Shown here: positions 61,538-64,000 of the stretch, piece by piece
Layout of the letters: each line of letters opens with the position of its first letter
How positions within the stretch are numbered: the stretch's first letter is position 1
Source of the DNA: Leptolyngbya sp. PCC 6406
Lineage (GTDB): Bacteria > Cyanobacteriota > Cyanobacteriia > Phormidesmidales > Phormidesmidaceae
Direction: 5' to 3'
Length of the DNA stretch: 64,000 nucleotides
NCBI RefSeq assembly: GCF_000332095.2
Contig: NZ_KI913950.1
Coordinates: 129,543-193,542, forward strand
Translations under genes and position numbers: made by a program
Notes under the pieces: generated by a model
What the model was told of the DNA's origin: nothing
What the model saw: only the letters and a program-made list of their open reading frames with translations
The model's database searches: none

Positions 61538-61788
61538 TCCTCATTTTCAAAGCCTTGTGGATACTGGCTTGCAGCCTCTGAAACCACAGAGGGGGGAGAG
61601 ACCTGTCAACAAACATCCGTTGTTGGCAATTTTAGCCCTTTGTCAAAGACTGTAACCCATACGGAATCAACGATCCACGAAGGTTAACGTAACTATGCAG
61701 TTTTCTAGGTGCAGGGTAGGTGTGTGGTGTTCACCATAACTTGCTAACCAGTGTATGGGTCACAGCCCAAAAAGTCCATGGAACTTCC

Positions 61789-62064
61789 CTACAGAAAATA
61801 GGCTTGGGGCGGCGGGGTCGGTGGGTCGCTGCCAATGGTGAGAGCCTTGGCCATCGCCCCAGCGGGAATCCAATAAAACCGGACATTGTCTTCATCGGGG
61901 TGAGTGCGGTGCAGCACCTGGCGGTGGAGGCGCTGCATTTCATCCAGCGTGCCAAAACATTCAAAGACGCTCTCTTGCACCCGTCGCCCTTGGCCCTCTA
62001 GGAATTTGGCCAGCTTGTTGCGGCGGCGATTGTCGGCAATGTCGTACACCACTAGGGTCAGCAT
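61789..62064 (-). CDS. cas2: CRISPR-associated Cas2
   Basis: 91 residues from ATG 62064, where MLTLVVYDIADNRRRNKLAKFLEGQGRRVQESVFECF fits the Cas2 N-terminus with the conserved first-strand Asp; an upstream start at 62112 adds an unlikely leader. Cas2 forms the Cas1-Cas2 integrase that inserts spacers. It ends ~250 bases from the array. Confidence 0.93.
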   Translation of the reverse strand: MLTLVVYDIADNRRRNKLAKFLEGQGRRVQESVFECFGTLDEMQRLHRQVLHRTHPDEDNVRFYWIPAGAMAKALTIGSDPPTPPPQAYFL

Positions 62065-62140
62065 CAGGTCACCCGCCGGAAGGGTTCGTAGCAATCGCCC
62101 GTTTGCAAACACCGTTTGTAGCGCCGAATTTGCAGCACGA

Positions 62141-63079
62141 TCACCTGGCGATAGGGCACAGGTTTGGGGCTGTCGGGGTGGCGGATGGGGTCATAATCCG
62201 CCCTTCAAACCCTTGCAAAAAGCGCTTACGGGCGGGGTCTGCCAGGTAGACCCCGCCCTCGGCATTGGGTGGGGTGAAATCCTCCAGGGTAAACACCCCC
62301 TGGTTGATTAATTGGACGACTAGGGTATCGACAATGGGGGAGCGGAACTCCTCCATTAGGTCAAAGGCAAGCTGGGCCTCTGGGCGATCGGAGCGGTGCA
62401 GATTGCCCAGGTAGGGGTTGACCCCCTCGACCCGTAGCAGACTCAACACATTGTTGAACAGGAGGGTATAACCGAAGCTCAGTAGCGAATTCACCGGGTC
62501 AGTGGGCGGGCGGCGAGTGCGCTGGGTCAGGGTGAAATCGGGATGTTTGAGCAACTGCCCCAGGGCCAAAAAGTAGCGGGCGGCGGCGGCACCCTCGTAG
62601 CCCCGCAGGCTGTTGAGGCTATCGGTCTCTAAGGTAAGGTTGGTGGCGGCACGGCGATCGCGGTTAATGCCCTGGGCAGCGGCAGCTACAGTCTCTAGCG
62701 GGTGACGACGATTCAGCTTCAACAACAGTTGGCGAGAATTCCAGAGCTTGCCCCGGACAATGGCTTGGGCCATAGCCCACTGAAACTGGGGTTGCGAAAA
62801 CCGTTCGTACTGAAGCGCCTGGGTCTGTTGTTGACTGTCTTCAGCGCTCCACAGATGCCCCTTGTAGCTGCCCGTTTGCGATAGGAAAACCACGGGGATG
62901 TGGTGGTACAGACAGGTGGAAATAGCAGACGTGCTGAGTTGAATGTTGCCAAACAGGCAGACATGCTCCACCTCTTTGATCGGCACCTCAATGGCGTCAG
63001 CATCGGGCAATTGCACCACAAACCGTCCGTAGTCTTTGCGTAGTTGGGTGCCCTGTTGCGTCAGGTAAAGTAGTGCCAT
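62141..63079 (-). CDS. cas1: CRISPR-associated Cas1 integrase
   Basis: 312 residues from ATG 63079 (MALLYLTQQGTQLRKDYGRFVV); the longer upstream frame is not Cas1-like. Conserved features: LSTSAISTCLYHHIPVVFLSQTG, the metal-binding Glu in YEGAAAARYF, and NPYLGNLHRSDRPEAQLAFDLMEEFRS with the catalytic His and acidic residues. It integrates new spacers with Cas2. No effector (Cascade, Csm/Cmr, Cas9) genes occur in the window. Confidence 0.94.
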   Translation of the reverse strand: MALLYLTQQGTQLRKDYGRFVVQLPDADAIEVPIKEVEHVCLFGNIQLSTSAISTCLYHHIPVVFLSQTGSYKGHLWSAEDSQQQTQALQYERFSQPQFQWAMAQAIVRGKLWNSRQLLLKLNRRHPLETVAAAAQGINRDRRAATNLTLETDSLNSLRGYEGAAAARYFLALGQLLKHPDFTLTQRTRRPPTDPVNSLLSFGYTLLFNNVLSLLRVEGVNPYLGNLHRSDRPEAQLAFDLMEEFRSPIVDTLVVQLINQGVFTLEDFTPPNAEGGVYLADPARKRFLQGFEGRIMTPSATPTAPNLCPIAR

Positions 63080-63240
63080 GGTGGAACTCCAGCGGAGGGG
63101 ATGCCGTTCCTCCTCAGATTTCCCTAGGGGAAATGGCGCTGATGTTGGCAAAAGTGCTGAAGTTTTCGGGGTTAGTACGGGCGATCCCAGCAAAGTTTCT
63201 GAGCTAGCTAGGGTTGTCGTCGCAAAGCGGAAGGGGCAGA

Positions 63241-63633
63241 TCAGGCTACCTTTTGTTTGAGAAATTCAGCAAAGTCAGCGATTTCCTGCAAGAGGGGGTC
63301 TGACAACTCTTCAATCAGGGCAAGCAGTTGGGCACGGATGCCAACGGTTTCTGAGGCGGGTTTGAGTAAGCGAATCTGATGGGGAGAAACCATTGCAACC
63401 GCTAGGGTTTCGATGAAGGCATCTGGATCGTTGCGATCCGTTGCGATCAGGTTTTCGTCTGAGTCGTACTTGACCCAATCCCCAAAGAGTTCGACCAGGT
63501 AAGCCTCGCCACCATTTTCGCCATCATTCAGGATCTCTACCACTGTACCAATGGTATCGAGGGGAAGGTGGGAATCGTCTGAGGTCGCGATCGATTCGGT
63601 GAGCTGAACCGTATCAAAAAGCTTGAATTTCAT
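63241..63633 (-). CDS. DUF4926 domain-containing protein (second copy)
   Basis: 130 residues. FKLFDTVQLTESIATSDDSHLPLDTIGTVVEILNDGENGGEAYLVELFGDWVKYDSD is the DUF4926 barrel; a longer C-terminal tail (IRAQLLALIEELSDPLLQEIADFAEFLKQKVA) ends in a helix like small DUF2281-type antitoxins. Its start overlaps the end of the DUF6883 gene by four bases, so the two are coupled. Confidence 0.8.
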   Translation of the reverse strand: MKFKLFDTVQLTESIATSDDSHLPLDTIGTVVEILNDGENGGEAYLVELFGDWVKYDSDENLIATDRNDPDAFIETLAVAMVSPHQIRLLKPASETVGIRAQLLALIEELSDPLLQEIADFAEFLKQKVA

Positions 63634-63977
63634 GGCTGCTTCTTCTTTCTACGGGTGGGCACGGCGGTTACAAAGCGGGCGGTGTCCTCTCCTGATCGAA
63701 CTATCCACGCGGTCAAGATCGGTCGAGAGAGGCCATTGGCACCCGTCACCCGAATTTGAGCTTGATAGCGCTCTCCAAAGGGGCTCTTGCCTTTGGGTTC
63801 TAGCATATCCACTGAGACTTCTCTGAGGATGGCATTGCGAATAGCTGCGGCTGAGTCAAAGGCAAGGATATTGCGCCAGAAGTTCTGCTTATCTCCTCCT
63901 TGACCCGGTGCAGCGGCACGGGTCAACAAATACTCTGCCTTAGCGAGGGACATTTCTAACCGCTCAGGTGCGGACAT
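63630..63977 (-). CDS. DUF6883 domain-containing protein (second copy)
   Basis: 115 residues. LAKAEYLLTRAAAPGQGGDKQNFWRNILAFDSAAAIRNAIL, then FGERYQAQIRVTGANGLSRPILTAWIVRSGEDTARFVTAVP, are the DUF6883 landmarks. It is the upstream gene of a pair equivalent to 50761-51364. The right edge of the window lies 23 bases beyond the start, so regulatory sequence is missing. Confidence 0.78.
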   Translation of the reverse strand: MSAPERLEMSLAKAEYLLTRAAAPGQGGDKQNFWRNILAFDSAAAIRNAILREVSVDMLEPKGKSPFGERYQAQIRVTGANGLSRPILTAWIVRSGEDTARFVTAVPTRRKKKQP

Positions 63978-64000
63978 ACTGTCGATGCTGATTGGGATGA

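Noticed and set aside
61086..61616. Long open frame on the reverse strand through the CRISPR array
   Set aside because: Created by the repeats and spacers; a known artefact of arrays.

Overview
The window looks like chromosomal DNA of a cyanobacterium, probably a filamentous or Leptolyngbya/Synechococcus-like form. The evidence is frequent GCGATCGC (HIP1-type) octamers, an SbtA/SbtB bicarbonate-uptake pair, a cyAbrB regulator, XisH/XisI, Uma2 proteins, and the G/C-rich dispersed repeats and heptameric repeats typical of the phylum. Only the first ~6.4 kb and a small patch near 34-36 kb look like ordinary core genome. The rest is accessory DNA.

Layout. (1) 1-6400: end of a diacylglycerol kinase gene, a membrane 4Fe-4S/cyclic-nucleotide-domain protein, and sbtA-sbtB with a strong terminator. 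(2) 6428-12600: an IS30 element, then three similar ~86-bp inverted-repeat sites that fit integron attC sites in size, arm layout and end motifs. They flank single-gene units (a 179-aa protein, an XRE-ClpN regulator, an alpha/beta hydrolase). No integrase is seen. The outermost attC-like site abuts the 5' end of a truncated group II intron that carries an IS630 fragment. xisH-xisI follow. (3) 13100-34000: a plasmid-like or integrative-element module containing DUF3560, a RecG-like helicase with an in-frame stop, cyAbrB, a PAPS-reductase-like protein with a triplicated module, a Gp157-like protein, a tightly coupled PRTRC operon (E, C, F, B, A, ThiF, with no ParB), a low-GC 1794-aa STAND-type ATPase with a Cap4-like nuclease domain, and a 1057-aa protein with the DxDGD signature and downstream blocks of YonO/RDR-type two-barrel RNA polymerases. 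(4) 34000-36900: alcohol dehydrogenase, two VOC proteins and a DUF433/DUF5615 pair. (5) 36934-55616: a defence island framed by an SNF2/PLD helicase, a DUF1156 DNA methyltransferase and a DUF499 ATPase (Hma-like). Between them lie a LexA-like repressor, TumE/TumA, two PD-(D/E)XK paralogues, DarT/DarG, a PIN pair and DUF4926/DUF6883. The three large genes are invaded in frame by dispersed repeats, and the methyltransferase also contains a DUF559 nuclease domain. (6) 55900-64000: a RelE-like gene, a four-gene operon of unknown function, cas6, a duplicated leader, a ten-repeat CRISPR array, cas2, cas1, and a second DUF6883/DUF4926 pair.

How the parts relate. sbtAB is a carbon-concentrating unit. 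Most of the remaining genes concern mobile-element maintenance or anti-invader defence. The most unusual items are the RNA-polymerase-like protein divergent from the giant STAND ATPase, the attC-like cassette array with its intron, and the methyltransferase carrying an embedded nuclease domain. All calls come from reading the sequence alone; no database search was run.
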